Shown one piece after another: positions 35,041-46,532 of a stretch of DNA of 64,000 nucleotides (positions are counted from its first letter, which is position 1; each line of letters opens with the position of its first letter). The stretch is from Polyodon spathula (Eukaryota; Chordata; Actinopteri; Acipenseriformes; Polyodontidae). Where the stretch lies: assembly GCF_017654505.1 (NCBI RefSeq), contig NC_054548.1, positions 28,363,796-28,427,795 on the forward strand, given 5' to 3'. The notes under the pieces were generated by a model. The model had not been told where the DNA came from, did no database searches, and saw only the letters and a program-made list of their open reading frames with translations. Both the position numbers and the translations under genes were made by a program.

Positions 35041-35190
35041 GGGCTGGCCTGACAGTTCTTTCCCCGGTTCGGGAAGTTGGTCAGTCTGGAAAAAGGCGAG
35101 ACTCCGTTGCAAAAACGTATTGACTTGGAAGGGAAACAATGTAGCAGCCGTAGATTATAAAGGCAGCTGCATTCGTTTACCAAGGGTTAT

Positions 35191-35640
35191 GTGTGACAGC
35201 ATATAAGGGGGGCGGAGAATAGTAATCTGTTCCTTTGTATTGGTTTGTAGTGAGTAAGAGCCAGAAGGACAGTACACAGTATATAAAACTGAAATCGTGA
35301 GTGTTGTGTTTTTGTTTGTTTGTAATTGTCTCGTCTTCTCTTGTACGTTACCAGGCAGTTAACACAGCTGTTTGGAGCTGTCGCCAGGGGTCAGCACAAA
35401 ACTAGACAACACGGTACCTTTGTCACAAAATATTTGTTTATTATTTGGGACTGTCTGTTCTTATTATATGCCCTGTGCTGTACACATTGGTGTGTACTGC
35501 CAGGGAACTGTTTGGTTGCCAGACCTAGAAATACAACAACAACATTTCCTAAACTATCTCTGTCTGCTTCTTACACGCACTGCATCACCCCTGCAACTGT
35601 CTACAATAATCCACTGTGCCATAGTCCCATACACAGTGAA
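35191..35640 (+). repeat. LTR-like insertion within the Helitron
   Basis: It starts TGTGACAGCATATAAGGGGG and contains a TATA-like 'gtatataaaac' near 35279. T-rich sequence follows, and the segment interrupts Helitron-like coding sequence. Part of it ('gtaatctgttcctttgta') recurs near 44408-44426. No target duplication was found and the right edge is approximate. Confidence 0.4.
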
Positions 35641-35916
35641 AGAAAGGTACAGCTAGTGATCTTTACCAAATGTTTCACATACAGGATGATGCTCTGGAAG
35701 ACTGGGGGACTGGAAAACTAGACCAGACTTGTACACTCAAGGAATTCATGCTGAACAAACACCCCGTTTGAATCTAACAGTTTGTCAAACCTCAGCTTCA
35801 GTCATGCCATGCGCAATTTAGGCTAATCAGCAATATACCTTTCACCTGCTGCATCAGGCCAATATTTGCCAGATTAGCAGAGGACCTGGACTGACCTGGG
35901 ACAATACATAAAGGAG

Positions 35917-36570
35917 GTGAATGAACCAGGGTTTGCAAACGTGACCATCAGTGAACTTGTCGCACGAGATCATGTCAGTGCATCTTGGTTCATGCACTTG
36001 GTTTCTTGCAATCTTGAATTGTATCACATCCTCAAATGGCCCTCTGGGGAAAGTTACACATTACTTTTGCCGCTGAGAGTACCAGGGTCATGGAATGCAG
36101 CACTTCTTTGGGTGGAAGATGCATCACTTATTGGAGTTTCCCCCAACTCCAAATTGCACAGTACATTAAATCAACATGCTACCTGTACCATTTTAAATGA
36201 CCTGATAGCACCTGTACTCAGAGATTGTGTCTTGAAATGGCAGCAACATAAATGCAACAAGTACTGTCCAAGATCCAAGAAAACCAAAAACAAGGTGGTG
36301 ATAGTTTGTCGCTTTGGATTTCCCAGAAAAGAACAAACCCTCAACCGTTACATTACAAAATACCTCTCAAAACCTGAGAAGAGTTTTGCCCTTGTCATCA
36401 TGAATGACATCAACTCAAACAAGTCTCTGGCCAGCAGATTGTGAAATGTTGCTTTTCGCAGCTTGTCCAACAGAGAATGTGGTGCACTTGAAGCAGCAAA
36501 CAATCTCCTAGGCTTACCTCTCTATGGCCCAGATCCGCAGACAACCATCAAGTGGATTTTTGTATTAAAG
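35917..36570 (+). pseudogene. Helitron Rep region, left half
   Basis: The frame 35917-36444 gives DHVSASWFMHLV, then VPGSWNAALLWVEDAS, KCNKYCPRSKK, VCRFGFPRKEQ and RYITKYLSKPEKS. After one stop it continues CGALEAANNLLGLPLYGPDP to the insertion point at 36570. The order matches the Rep part of animal Helitron proteins: HUH region, HKCNKYC..CRFGFPR zinc-like block, Tyr-containing Y..KY..K block. The HUH site that normally reads like 'PHIHALLW' is SWNAALLW here, so both metal-binding histidines are gone. The reading stops at the AAAG where a DDE-type element is inserted and resumes after 41136. Confidence 0.72.
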
Positions 36571-36602
36571 GGGTGATTCTACAAATGGAGTACATTTTAT
36601 GT
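36571..36602 (+). repeat. Left terminal inverted repeat of the Sola-like element
   Basis: 12 exact bases GGGTGATTCTAC, 7 unmatched bases, then GTACATTTT, mirrored at 41100-41131. Confidence 0.88.
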
Positions 36603-36960
36603 CCCTGGGCCATAATTTGGGTAAATTATAAAATACAATTACAAAACCAATGTCCATTGTAAAATACAATGCTAATTGTATATTTTAAATTTTAAATAAT
36701 ATAACATAAAGCCTTAACTGAGCAAATAATTCATATAATATATCCTATATGCATGTTTTGGTGATGTCCCTATAGGCTAATTTATAAATTCATTAATGAA
36801 TTAAACTCAGTAAATTGTATAAAATATATACAATTCAGCCATTATCATGGAAAACAAACTAGAACATATTTGTACAAATATATATTTATATGTATTTTTA
36901 CAGTTAAAATTTATCTACAGTCTAAAATTTATGATATGTAATGTTGTCCATAAAATCAGT

Positions 36961-37190
36961 GTCAACCCTGTTACTGGAGGAGAAATCCCCCCTCAAAATA
37001 ATGGTTTATCATAAAACCATGTGATCTTCAGCATGTGACCTCATCTACAGGAAGAAGATAAGAGGCACAACTACAGGTATGTTTCTAAACATCTGTGACT
37101 ATATTTTTCACTTTAAGTTGTAGTTGGGTAGACAGTATATTATCTAACCGTCAACAATGTTACTTAAAAGTAATTATGATAGTTTGATCC

Positions 37191-37231
<41 letters not shown>

Positions 37232-37399
37232 ACTTTTACATTGCTTATAAAGCCCTCTACTAAGATCACAACATGTGGTTTCAGGCTGTTTTCCACATGG
37301 CGCATAAAGGCTGAATAAGTGATAAATGTCAACACTGTTACTAGTCAACCCTGTTACCCATTTAAAGTAACAGAGTTGACTGAAGGTAACAGATTTGAC
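36961..37399. promoter_or_regulatory. Left cluster of GTCAACNNTGTTAC motifs
   Basis: Six copies: forward at 36961-36974, 37150-37163, 37328-37341 and 37344-37357, and reverse at 37367-37380 and 37386-37399 (the last with one mismatch). The last four are nearly contiguous. They are the likely sites where the element's transposase or a regulator binds, by analogy with subterminal repeats of other transposons. The function is inferred. Confidence 0.75.
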
Positions 37400-37406
37400 A
37401 TTTAAA

Positions 37407-37414
<8 letters not shown>

Positions 37415-37472
<58 letters not shown>
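37415..37472. repeat. (TA)n tract inside the Sola-like element
   Basis: About 28 TA units directly after the left motif cluster and an A run. Confidence 0.95.
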
Positions 37473-37475
<3 letters not shown>

Positions 37476-37593
37476 AATAAGATTACTTTGTTACAATATT
37501 TAACATAATTTTTATTTTTCTGGATTTGTAATTAAACTGTGTAAAGACCAGTAAGGAAATTCTTGTTTTTTTCCCAGACAGCTATAGAATAAA

Positions 37594-39997
37594 ATGATAC
37601 TTTCTGCTGCAGAAAAGCAACGGTGCTATCGTGCTCGCCGTGATGCCGATCCCGTTAAAAGAGAGCAGTACTTGCAAAGGGAGCACCAGAAATGGCAAGA
37701 AAAAAAGAAGCAGGGAAAGTAAAGTCAGTGGCTGAGCTAAGTGATAGGGAGAAACGTAGAAAACGCACATTTTTGAGAAAATCTCAACAGCAGTCTAGGG
37801 AAAGGAAGAAAAGAGTAGCATCTCTGGTAACACCCCCACAGAGCCCTGAGGAGAATCCACAGCCTGGACCATCAAGGTTAGATAGAGTATAAATGCATAC
37901 AATATAAGTGGAAACATTTAAGATTGTATGTAAAAAAAAAAAAAAAAAAATCAGTGGTTAGTGTTAATATTTCTCAGTAGACCTTTAAGTAATTGTTTAC
38001 AAAATAACATTTTCAAAGATACTTTTTGATCTTGCTTTTGCTTATTTACAGGCAACTTCAGGAGAAAAATAAGAAGGGAAAACAGTCAAAAATATAGAGA
38101 AATTAAAACATTGAAAAATTCTCTAAAAGGACAGCAGAGACTTACAGACAGGTATAAGAAAAGGTACCAACGCTTGTTAAAGAAAACGGAATCTCCCAGA
38201 TCAAAATCAAATAGTTTGCTAAGAGGATTTTCCGTTCCAGATACTCTCCGTAAAACCCTTGTCTTTCATCATTCATTAACTGAAGACAATTAACAGAAAT
38301 ATTGCAATTCCAAAAAAAAAAAAAAGAACAAGCAACTTATTTCACAAATCATTACCAGAAAAATTCTAAAGAAGTACAGATTGCAGGAATGTGCTCAGAA
38401 AGCCTTTGGGTTCTCAAGAAAGCAGTTTCGTAGGGGCCTAGAAAATGAACAGGAACCGTTAACATTTGTTCGGAGAAAATTCAGAACAGCTGCTAATGAA
38501 CTAAAGAGGGAAGTTGTTGTGCTTTACGTCAGAGATGATACCAGCCGTATAACTGCAAGCAAGAAACAAACAATTACAGTGAACAAATACAAAATGCAAA
38601 AACGCTTCCTAACTGACACATTGAAGAATCTGCACAGAAAATTCCTTCTGGAGAATCCATTTGCAACCATCTCCTATTCATTGGAATGCTTGGCTGAATT
38701 GATTTGCTGTGATCCTGCTTCGAAAACATGTATGTATGGTGAATGTGCCCAATGCAAAGACACTGAGCTTCCACTTACTTCTACCTATGATGCACAGGCC
38801 AATGTATCATACTGGCAGTGGACAACCAAGTCAGTGCTAAAGGAAAAAAAAAACAAAGATAAAGTAAAGGAACAGGTCCCTGTAAAAGGCACAGTAAAGC
38901 AAGAAATGGAAAGCGCCATGGTGGAGCTAGTTGAGATGTTTCAAAAGTTCTTGACCCCGTGAACTGAAGAAAAATTCATATCATATCGACTTCTCGGAAA
39001 ACTATTCTTGCAAGTTCGGTAGTGAAATTCAAGCAGTGCACTTTGCCTCATCTCAACAACAAGTTACACTACATACTGGCGTGCTGTATCTTGGTGGAAA
39101 AGAAGAGCATGCCTGCTTTAGTACAATATCTCCATCCAAACAAAAGGGCCCTCCAGCAATATATGGGACTACCTTGCTCCTGTTCTAGATCATCTGAAAG
39201 AAGTGTATCCCTTTATGTCTGTTGTTCACTTTTTCAGTGATGGGCCATGCACACAATACAGGCACAAGGGAAATTTCTATCTTTTTAGCACTGAACTACA
39301 CAAGAGAGGGTTCACTGCAGGAACTTGGAACTTCTTTGAGGCAAGCCATGGCAAAGGTGTTCCCGATGCAGTAGGTGGTGATCTGAAAAGAACAGCTGAC
39401 AGGTTAGTCAGTCACGGAAGGGATATACCAAGTGCTGCTCGTTTGTTCAAGTCATTATGTGATGCAGGTACAACTATAAAGTTGTTCTACGTGGATAATG
39501 ATATTGTAGACAAAGCCCCAGAAGAAATGCCTACAGGTCTTCCAATTGTACCTTCAACAATGAAAATTAATCAGCTCATCACACTTGCTCCAGGAAAGCT
39601 TACATATCGAGATGTTAGCTGTTTGTGCTCAACACAACAGGTGCTAGAATGTCAATGCTACAATACACAAAACTTCAGCTTTGCATTTCAACATCTTTCT
39701 GAATCTCCAGAGCTTGCTGATTGGGACATTCAATGGCAAAATGTCATTGAGAAATGGTGTGTTCTTAATTATGAAGATGAGTTGTATCCTGGAATTGTAC
39801 TTCAAACTAATGAAACACATGTACAAGTGAAGTGCATGCATCGTGTTGGGTCCAACAGATTTTATTGGCCCAAACATGATGATATGTTGTGGTACTTATA
39901 TGAAGATGTGATATGCATGATTCCACCACCAAAGCCCGTGACTGCCCGTCATGTTGAAATCCGTAAAGTAGTATGGTCCAAAATAACAGAAATGTAA
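37594..39997 (+). pseudogene. Sola-like transposase gene, spliced and frameshifted
   Basis: ATG at 37594 opens a basic region (LSAAEKQRCYRARRDADP, then REKRRKRTFLRKSQQQSRER), with a frame slip in an A run near 37700. A GTTAGA donor near 37877 and an acceptor 'cttatttacag' at 38052 fit an intron. The next part (RENSQKYREIKTLKNS, NKQLISQIITRKILKKYRL) leads to a 190-codon frame with FLTDTLKNLHRKFLLENPF and a Cys-rich CCDPASKTCMYGECAQC. After a stop comes the catalytic-like region DFSENYSCKFGSEIQA, VHFFSDGPCTQYRHKGNF and WNFFEASHGKGVPDAVGG, then a C-terminal domain to 39997. DFxEN, FSDGxxxQY and SHGKGxxDxxGG are hallmarks of a transposase family widespread in fish and invertebrates. The first two Asp are likely catalytic and the third acid is uncertain. 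Several breaks make this copy inactive. Confidence 0.75.
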
Positions 39998-40395
39998 AGC
40001 ATGTCATTGATTTGTATGCTATAACAGTATCCATGAGTTTCCATGACTGCAGGAGCCTCTACACACAAGCTAAACACATACAGCATCCACACCACCTCCA
40101 AATACTCCTGGATATTTGTTTAGCAGCTTTAGTTTACACTAAGTATGTAATGTGTGATACACTATATGAGGCACATGTTCAATTTTTTGTGGCATCCTAG
40201 CACTTCTAAGTCTCAGTCACTTAGTCACGACATTTGTTTGCAATGTTCACAAGTTTTAAATGTGTTCTTAAATTGCTAAATTTAAAAGTTAAGTTGTTTT
40301 CATAAATGTTTAAAGAACAAAATGTTTAAAAAACAAGGAGCAATGAAAAGACTCTAAACCTGTTACTTTTTATGCATGTTTATTGTGGAATTTAA

Positions 40396-40398
<3 letters not shown>

Positions 40399-40466
<68 letters not shown>
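40399..40466. repeat. (TA)n tract on the right of the transposase gene
   Basis: About 33 TA units inside the Sola-like element, placed roughly symmetrically to the tract at 37415-37472. Confidence 0.95.
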
Positions 40467-40573
40467 TGTATATACTATTAATTTTAGTGTGCAAACCAGT
40501 TCTTACATAGATAAATGGGTTTAATTTAAAAGATGTTTGATTCAAAATTTCGTTTTTAAAAACTGTTACCACG

Positions 40574-40941
40574 GTCAACTATGTTACTGTCATGTCAGCT
40601 ATGTTACCTTTGAATTTATTAGTCTAAAATGTATTCAATATAGTTGAGAGAAAAGATAGCTTGAGTTGATTAAAAACAATATCAAACTGAATGATACAAT
40701 GCCCTTCAGATTATAGAAATGAACCTTATAAGACTTTCATATAAAAATTGTAATACCTCGGAATCATTTCTGCAGATCAACAGTCTTAATAGTTTTTAAA
40801 CATATGTTCTTTACTTCTTAACAACTAGCTTTTTTTAAACTAAGATAAGGGACACATGAACTGCCATATATCCATGAATTAGTATTTAATAGTAGACACA
40901 CTTTGCTGAACAGTATGCTACATGTCAGTAACAGAGTTGAC
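40574..40941. promoter_or_regulatory. Right cluster of GTCAACNNTGTTAC motifs
   Basis: Forward copies at 40574-40587 and 40594-40607 (one mismatch) and a reverse copy at 40928-40941. Partial TGTTAC halves occur at about 40347 and 40563. The same motif fills the left subterminal region. Confidence 0.72.
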
Positions 40942-41099
40942 CAAAAATACTGCTTACATGTGGATTTTTAGAATAAATCTTTTAGGTGTTTTGCTGTTGA
41001 GCTCTGCAAAGAGCAGTTTCTGTATATTTGAAGGTTTATTTTTTAATAAAAAAAAATATTTTGAAAAGATATTTACTCTTGTTTTTCCTTTTTAACATG

Positions 41100-41131
41100 T
41101 TGCAAAATGTACCATAATAGTAGAATCACCC
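41100..41131 (-). repeat. Right terminal inverted repeat of the Sola-like element
   Basis: Reverse complement of the left terminus, ending GTAGAATCACCC at 41131, immediately followed by AAAG. Confidence 0.88.
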
Positions 41132-41135
41132 AAAG

Positions 41136-42470
41136 GTTTCTACCCACCAGCTAAAAATTCAAGGAGCACATTGACATGCTAGCAAATGAAAATCCTGACT
41201 CAAACGACATCTACCCTTGGGTTACATCAAAAAGAGAAGCACACCCTACTTAATCAATCATTACCATTAGTGTACAAGACTACCTAGAGAACTACTTCTT
41301 TTCAAGCCATGGAAAGACAGAACAGACCTTTTTCCTGAAGGGTGCCAAGGGTGCCTAAGTAGAAGACTTCTGTGCTTGTAGGGATAGCATTCAAAAAGCT
41401 ATGGCCTATCATGATCAACTGCAACAAATAGCTGCAGCTGATGATGAGGAATTAGCCCGACTAGTAGAGCAGAAACAAAAGGAAATAGAGGCTGAAGAGG
41501 ACAATGAGCTTGAAACAGAAGGACCTGAAAGTCAAGTGCACTTTGATCTTCTGTGAGCTGCAGAGGCAATGGCTGAATTCAGACATGTGGCGGCACAACT
41601 TCTTCTACAAAATGTAGAAGATATGCTCAAGTGCTTTACTAAAGATCAGCAGAGAGCGTTTCAACACATTGCCAAAACTTTGCAACGACAAACTGAAACA
41701 AACACCCCCATCCTCTGCATGTTTGTGAGTGGCACGGGAGGCAAAGTGAAGACTTTTCCAAGTCAAACTGTCATAGCATGAGTGAAACAAAGCCTTGGAA
41801 AAGAAGTGGCAATCACAGCACCCACTGGAGTTGCAGCTTACAATATCAACGGGACGCCCATTCATAGACTACTAATTCTTCCAGTGGAGCATGGAAAAAC
41901 ACTGGTGTAACGTAACCTCTCTGATGAGGTACTGCAATGCCTTCATACAGACATGCAAGATGTGTCCCTCCTCAATATTGATGTGGTCTCATCAATGGGG
42001 CAAAAGGGAAGCTTCAAGCTGTTTCCTACTACCTGGAAAACACAAGTATGGTCAAAACCATAAACATCTAATTTAACAATGGAGTCACCCATACCTTTGA
42101 ACGTTTACGCACAAAGTTTGAAATCATGGACAGAGTCTACATTGTTCGAAAGCAGTTCCCTGTCATTGGTGCTCATGCAATCACCATTCATAAATGCCAG
42201 GGTATGACTCTAAAAACAGTTATGATGGATCTTGGTAACTCCATCTCCTCCTAGGGACAAAGTTTCTTTGCACTTACTAGAGTTACATCTTTATGCAGTG
42301 TCCACATATCAACTTTTTGACCCCACCTGCATTAAGGCACCTCAAACTACAGTTGCAGAGTACAATAGGCTCAGAGGGATTTATTGCCCTAAGTTGATAA
42401 GCTTGAAGGAGACCAACATGCACAAGGGCCTTAAGTTTATAAGCTTAAGGGAGACTTGCAACCTCTGAAT
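41136..42470 (+). pseudogene. Helitron helicase region, right half
   Basis: After the insertion, Helitron-like coding resumes: PDSNDIYPWVTSKREAH, an acidic segment (DDEELARLVEQKQKEIEAEE), then FTKDQQRAFQHIAKTL. The Walker A region CMFVSGTGGKVKTF (usual form GxGGxGKT, here altered) precedes EVAITAPTGVAAYNINGTPIH. In other frames come FPVIGAHAITIHKCQGMTLK and GQSFFALTRVTSLCSVHIS. These are the ordered motifs of the PIF1-like superfamily 1 helicase of Helitron RepHel proteins. The middle of the helicase (about 41900-42060) is shortened, and stops and frameshifts are many. Together with 35917-36570 this is one old Helitron. Confidence 0.75.
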
Positions 42471-42900
42471 GATTCATTAAAACACAGTCATCAAGAGGCT
42501 ATCACTGCATGTCTAACTACTGTGGATCTTTGTCATTTTTTAGGAGAACCCTTCAATAGAGGTGAGCAGCAAGATGTTGCAGAGTTTCACACCAAATTGT
42601 CTGAAATTTGTCCTGAAGTATCTCTCATGGTTTCAGTCACAATAAGTCATGACATTCTATGTACTAGATGGAACTACTCCTCATCAAGCCGACAGGGGGT
42701 TGCAGGTTTACCCTCTACATGTACCTGCCGGTACAGATTCAATGTGTTTGGAAGAACTCATTTATAGAATTGGCAAATGGGCAACGATTCTTGGTAGCAA
42801 ATGTAAACAATGCAAAAAATGTATTCAGTCAGCAGTAAGAATGATTTCACTCCAACTTATGCTTTGTGAAACCAAACCAGTCAGGATCATTACAAAGTGA
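42456..42900 (+). pseudogene. Possible ubiquitin-specific-protease-like fragment
   Basis: A frame gives LKHSHQEAITACLTTVDLCHF and FNRGEQQDVAEFHTKLSEIC. After a frame change come TFYVLDGTTPHQADRGLQVY, CLEELIYRIGKWATILG and KCKQCKKCIQSAVRMISLQL. The GxQQDVxEF box resembles the conserved QDAxEF motif of USP-type deubiquitinases, and a later CxxC with an RxISL-like segment also fits that fold. The catalytic Cys box and His box are not visible. Directly after a Helitron helicase, this could be a captured host gene or a Helitron-encoded accessory domain. I am not confident in the family. Confidence 0.35.
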
Positions 42901-43056
42901 CACAATGCCAAGTTTACTGCTGCGCAGAAGAGCAAATGATGCACTCATTAAAGTCAAACTATGGCCAAGAAATGCAATGGAAATGGATATGACCTTTTAT
43001 GTAATCTAATCTAATACTTTAGAAATGCCTTCCATTGGCCTAAGTTCATAACACCT

Positions 43057-43695
43057 TGTCACAAAGACGGCCAGAGTGGAGGACGTCAGATCAGAAACAG
43101 GAACCAGGAAATAAACGACAGAGGTGGAGTTTGGTGGAGCTGAGCGAATTGTCTCACTCCACATTTAATAAATGAACACACAGTCAGAAAATAAAAGGTT
43201 TGTAACAATAACAGCACACGACACGTGAGGCCAAAACAAATAGACAAACAAAACGAGTAGACACTAACAAAACGGTGGACGAACGCTACACAAAACAAGT
43301 ACAGTGTGGGGTACTTCCAGCACTCGTAGCAATTGATATTTGTAATTACGCTTCTCCTCTCTCTCTCCGCCATTCTCCACTTCCGAACACACAAACAACC
43401 CTGAGTGAGTGAAAACATGCTGCTTTTATGCAGCTGTACTGAGACTCGATTGCTAATCAATCATTCAATTGGAGTCGCGGTACAACTGCATGTGAATTAA
43501 TAAAGTGCAATTCCCAGTGCTCACATATTATTACTTTTTACTTGCACGTAAATTGCTATGCAATCCTCGTGCCTAAATAGAAATATACATTTTAAACACT
43601 CGTGTTACACAGACCCGTTTATATCCTGTGTACCAATGACTATACACCAACATTAACACACAACATATAACAGAAAATACAGGCACTTTGCCACA
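43057..43695 (-). repeat. Solo LTR, family A, copy 2
   Basis: TGTCACAAAGACGGCC at the left and GGCACTTTGCCACA at the right, with the same body as 6756-7373 ('gtggagtttggtggagctga', 'gcaattcccagtgctcacat'). The flanks read CACCT and ACCCT, only a weak 5-bp duplication. No internal region is attached. Confidence 0.8.
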
Positions 43696-43746
43696 ACCCT
43701 TCAAAGATTACCTCTAGAAAATATATAAACAAAGATTATGAATATA

Positions 43747-43789
<43 letters not shown>

Positions 43790-43805
43790 TTTTGTGTGGT
43801 GGTAT

Positions 43806-43892
<87 letters not shown>
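43747..43892. repeat. Two adjacent (TA)n tracts
   Basis: Tracts at 43747-43787 and 43816-43892 separated by 'ttttttttgtgtggtggta' and a few more bases. Confidence 0.95.
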
Positions 43893-43895
<3 letters not shown>

Positions 43896-44379
43896 CTGGG
43901 CATGCCACACACCTCTATAACAAGGAGTGTTTTTTTCAGCATTAAAATGTGTTGTATACTACCCTTTAGCACTGTGTGTGTGTGTGTTGTGTGTCAATAT
44001 ATCAATACCTACCAAATATACGTATTTTTTTCACCACTGATGGATGTACATTTGCAACTAAAAGAATATAATGTTTACATTTTCAATACTGTCCAAAAGT
44101 CCCTTCTACCATTATTTTACTTTCAAATATTTTCTCATTGCCGTTATATTACGCTACTTATTATTCTCTTGTCTTTTTTGTTTACCATAGACATTCTCTA
44201 ATATTTTTCTATATTGATAGTCAATGAAAAAAACAAGTTAGAAAAATGCAACACCCATTTAAAGTGGTGATATCATACACAAAAGCACGTTAGGAGAAGA
44301 AATTGGGGCAACCTTGTCAACCATCAAACAAATAGGCACAATTGGAAAGGTGCTGGTGCTTCTAACTGTGGTTCTTTTT

Positions 44380-44720
44380 TGGACAAAATAAAATAGGGGT
44401 GTAGCAAAGTAATCTGTTCCTTTGTAAATGGTTGGTTGGAATGGTTGAAAAAGCTTGCTTGAAGGTGTGCTCTAGTGAAGGAAAACAAGAAAAGGTAGTG
44501 TCAAAACCTTTTGATGTGTGGAACTCTGTTCTTGGTTATTTATTTTTGTGTGTTTTGCTTAGCTGTCCTGTTTTAGTTAGGTTCCTGTGTTTGTTCAGTT
44601 AGTGGTCTAGTAAGAGCTATGTGTTTTGTTTATTTTGTGTTTATTAAAAATAGCGTGTAAGCGCTTTGAAAAACTTCAATTTCTGGGTCCTGTATGTGTA
44701 TGTATTTGTTATAGTCAGTC
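44380..44720 (+). repeat. LTR-like sequence, uncertain boundaries
   Basis: It contains 'gtaatctgttcctttgtaaa', shared with 35220-35245, and 'agcgtgtaagcgcttt', shared with the minus strand of the family C repeat near 10050. No coding sequence or target duplication was found. Confidence 0.35.
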
Positions 44721-44940
44721 AGTGCTACTATGTAAGCCTGTGAATGCAAAGAGCCTTATGCCTTGTATTTCACCTTCCTTCCTCTGGGATGGGACAGTCT
44801 CCATTGCCCAGAAAGCCTTTGGTTTCGAGACCAGCTTAATTGGCCTAATAATTTTGAAACTGATTTGACAGGTTTCTACAATAGAGGTGATTGTGAGCCC
44901 TTTAAAAAGGGACAGGGTGAACCCATCTAGGAGGGGGTAC

Positions 44941-44946
<6 letters not shown>

Positions 44947-45013
<67 letters not shown>
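44947..45013. repeat. (GA)n microsatellite
   Basis: About 33 GA units without interruption. Confidence 0.95.
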
Positions 45014-45017
<4 letters not shown>

Positions 45018-45287
45018 ACACAATCTGAAAGAAGTTACTGATAGTCTGGGGAACTGTTTATGTTCTGAGTGAACTTCAATGATTTGATGTTTTGTTACAG
45101 GTAAATGGCTTAGCCATCTTGTGTTTTTAGTTAGGACCAAGTGATCCAGTATATATAATAAGATAAAAGGTAGGTTTTTATTTTGTTATACGACGGCTGT
45201 GAACTGAATAAAGAACACCACGAGTGTTGTACTGCAATTGAAGTATCTTGCCTGTGTTTCTAATATGACGTGAACGAGGACCACCTT

Positions 45288-45291
<4 letters not shown>
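45014..45291 (+). repeat. LTR 3' end-like segment
   Basis: 'gaactgaataaagaacacc' followed by T-rich sequence resembles the polyadenylation region of an LTR. The block ends at a (TA)n tract, so its right edge is unknown. Confidence 0.3.

Positions 45292-45375
<84 letters not shown>
45292..45375. repeat. (TA)n(CA)n compound microsatellite
   Basis: About 32 TA units followed by about 9 CA units. Confidence 0.95.
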
Positions 45376-45399
45376 TTCTGTGGAAAGTGCCTCATGCCT

Positions 45400-46530
45400 C
45401 AAAAAATAAATGTGCTATTTAATTATATTTAAATGACTTTTTAAATTAAGTTATTCAGGAGGGAGAAGTATACTGATACGAACTACAGTAATTAAGAACA
45501 GTGGATGAATATCCCTCCATGTATATTACTTGGCAATTTTCTTCACTGTTTCTTAAATGTATAATAAATCTACATGTGCACTGTACTTCTGTTCTTAACA
45601 GTCTCCCACACAAGTGTCATTAGTTCGATTTTCTTTGCCTGGGTGCAAACCAAATATTTCTTCTTCAGAATGAATTACAGGAGTATGGAGAACACTGACT
45701 GTCCAAAAGCTTGTGGGGATGAGAGTTAAAAATGGTAACAATGTAAATAATACATAGAGCACCAGGATAACAAGATACATAAGCACACATCACACACTTT
45801 TACAATCCTAAATCACACAAACAATCATTAATACAGGCAATGAAGTACATGGATTAATTCAGTAGCCAATTATCCAGTATGCACTTTGCCAGCCAGGACA
45901 GAGGAGCCAGTTCCAAAGGCACTGCACTTGAATCTAGCTCCACTTTATGTTTAAACTGTACCTGTTCCTTTTAGTGGACTGGGCCTCTGTGGTACTTTCA
46001 ATTGGTACTGATTATTATATCTTCTCATCCAATGTTGCCCCATTTTAAAGATTGCTGCCATTTCAGCCCATCCATAAAGCAATTCAACAACACATACAAT
46101 TACTGTTCCCTTGCAATTTTCAATACAATATAATTAAAATATTCTGATCTTAATAATAAAGGGTAACTGGAAGTTTGTTTTAGACAGGGACTCTTCTGAA
46201 GAAATGAATAATTATACAATTAAGTGAATATGATATAATTGTAGCACAATGTATTTGCTCTACTTAGATTGCCTTGAGGTATGTTGATCCATGAGTTGCA
46301 TCCCCTAGAAGTGTCTTCTAACTGTACATTTCATATATATGTGTCTTGAGCCTTTCAGCATACCGTACTTCAATCTCAGCTGCGGCTGCTTTGGATTGAG
46401 TGCCTGAATGCAGTTATTGTTTAAATAGAAAGTGAACCGCATAATGGAGGAGAGCACTAAAAATAAATAGGAGGTTTTTTTGTTTTGTTTTGTTTGTTTG
46501 TTTTTTAATGTTCTGACTGGACAGAATGAT
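45400..46530. other. Non-coding stretch, nothing recognised
   Basis: AT-rich, short open frames only. Confidence 0.4.
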
Positions 46531-46532
46531 GC

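Larger units (their letters stand above)
36571..41131 (+). mobile_element. DDE-type DNA transposon, Sola-like, 4561 bp
   Basis: The left end GGGTGATTCTAC (36571-36582) and the right end, reversed, GGGTGATTCTAC (41131-41120) match exactly. After a 7-base mismatch both continue GTACATTTT. AAAG is present directly on both sides (36567-36570 and 41132-41135), a 4-bp target duplication. Inside lie a transposase-like gene (37594-39997), clustered 14-base motifs near each end and two long (TA)n tracts. A 4-bp duplication and the protein type suggest the Sola group, but I cannot confirm the family without a search. The insertion splits a Helitron and must be younger than it. Confidence 0.85.

Noticed and set aside
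36961..37399. CRISPR-like array from the repeated 14-base motif
   Set aside because: Spacing is irregular, orientation is mixed and the DNA is eukaryotic; a subterminal transposon motif explains it.
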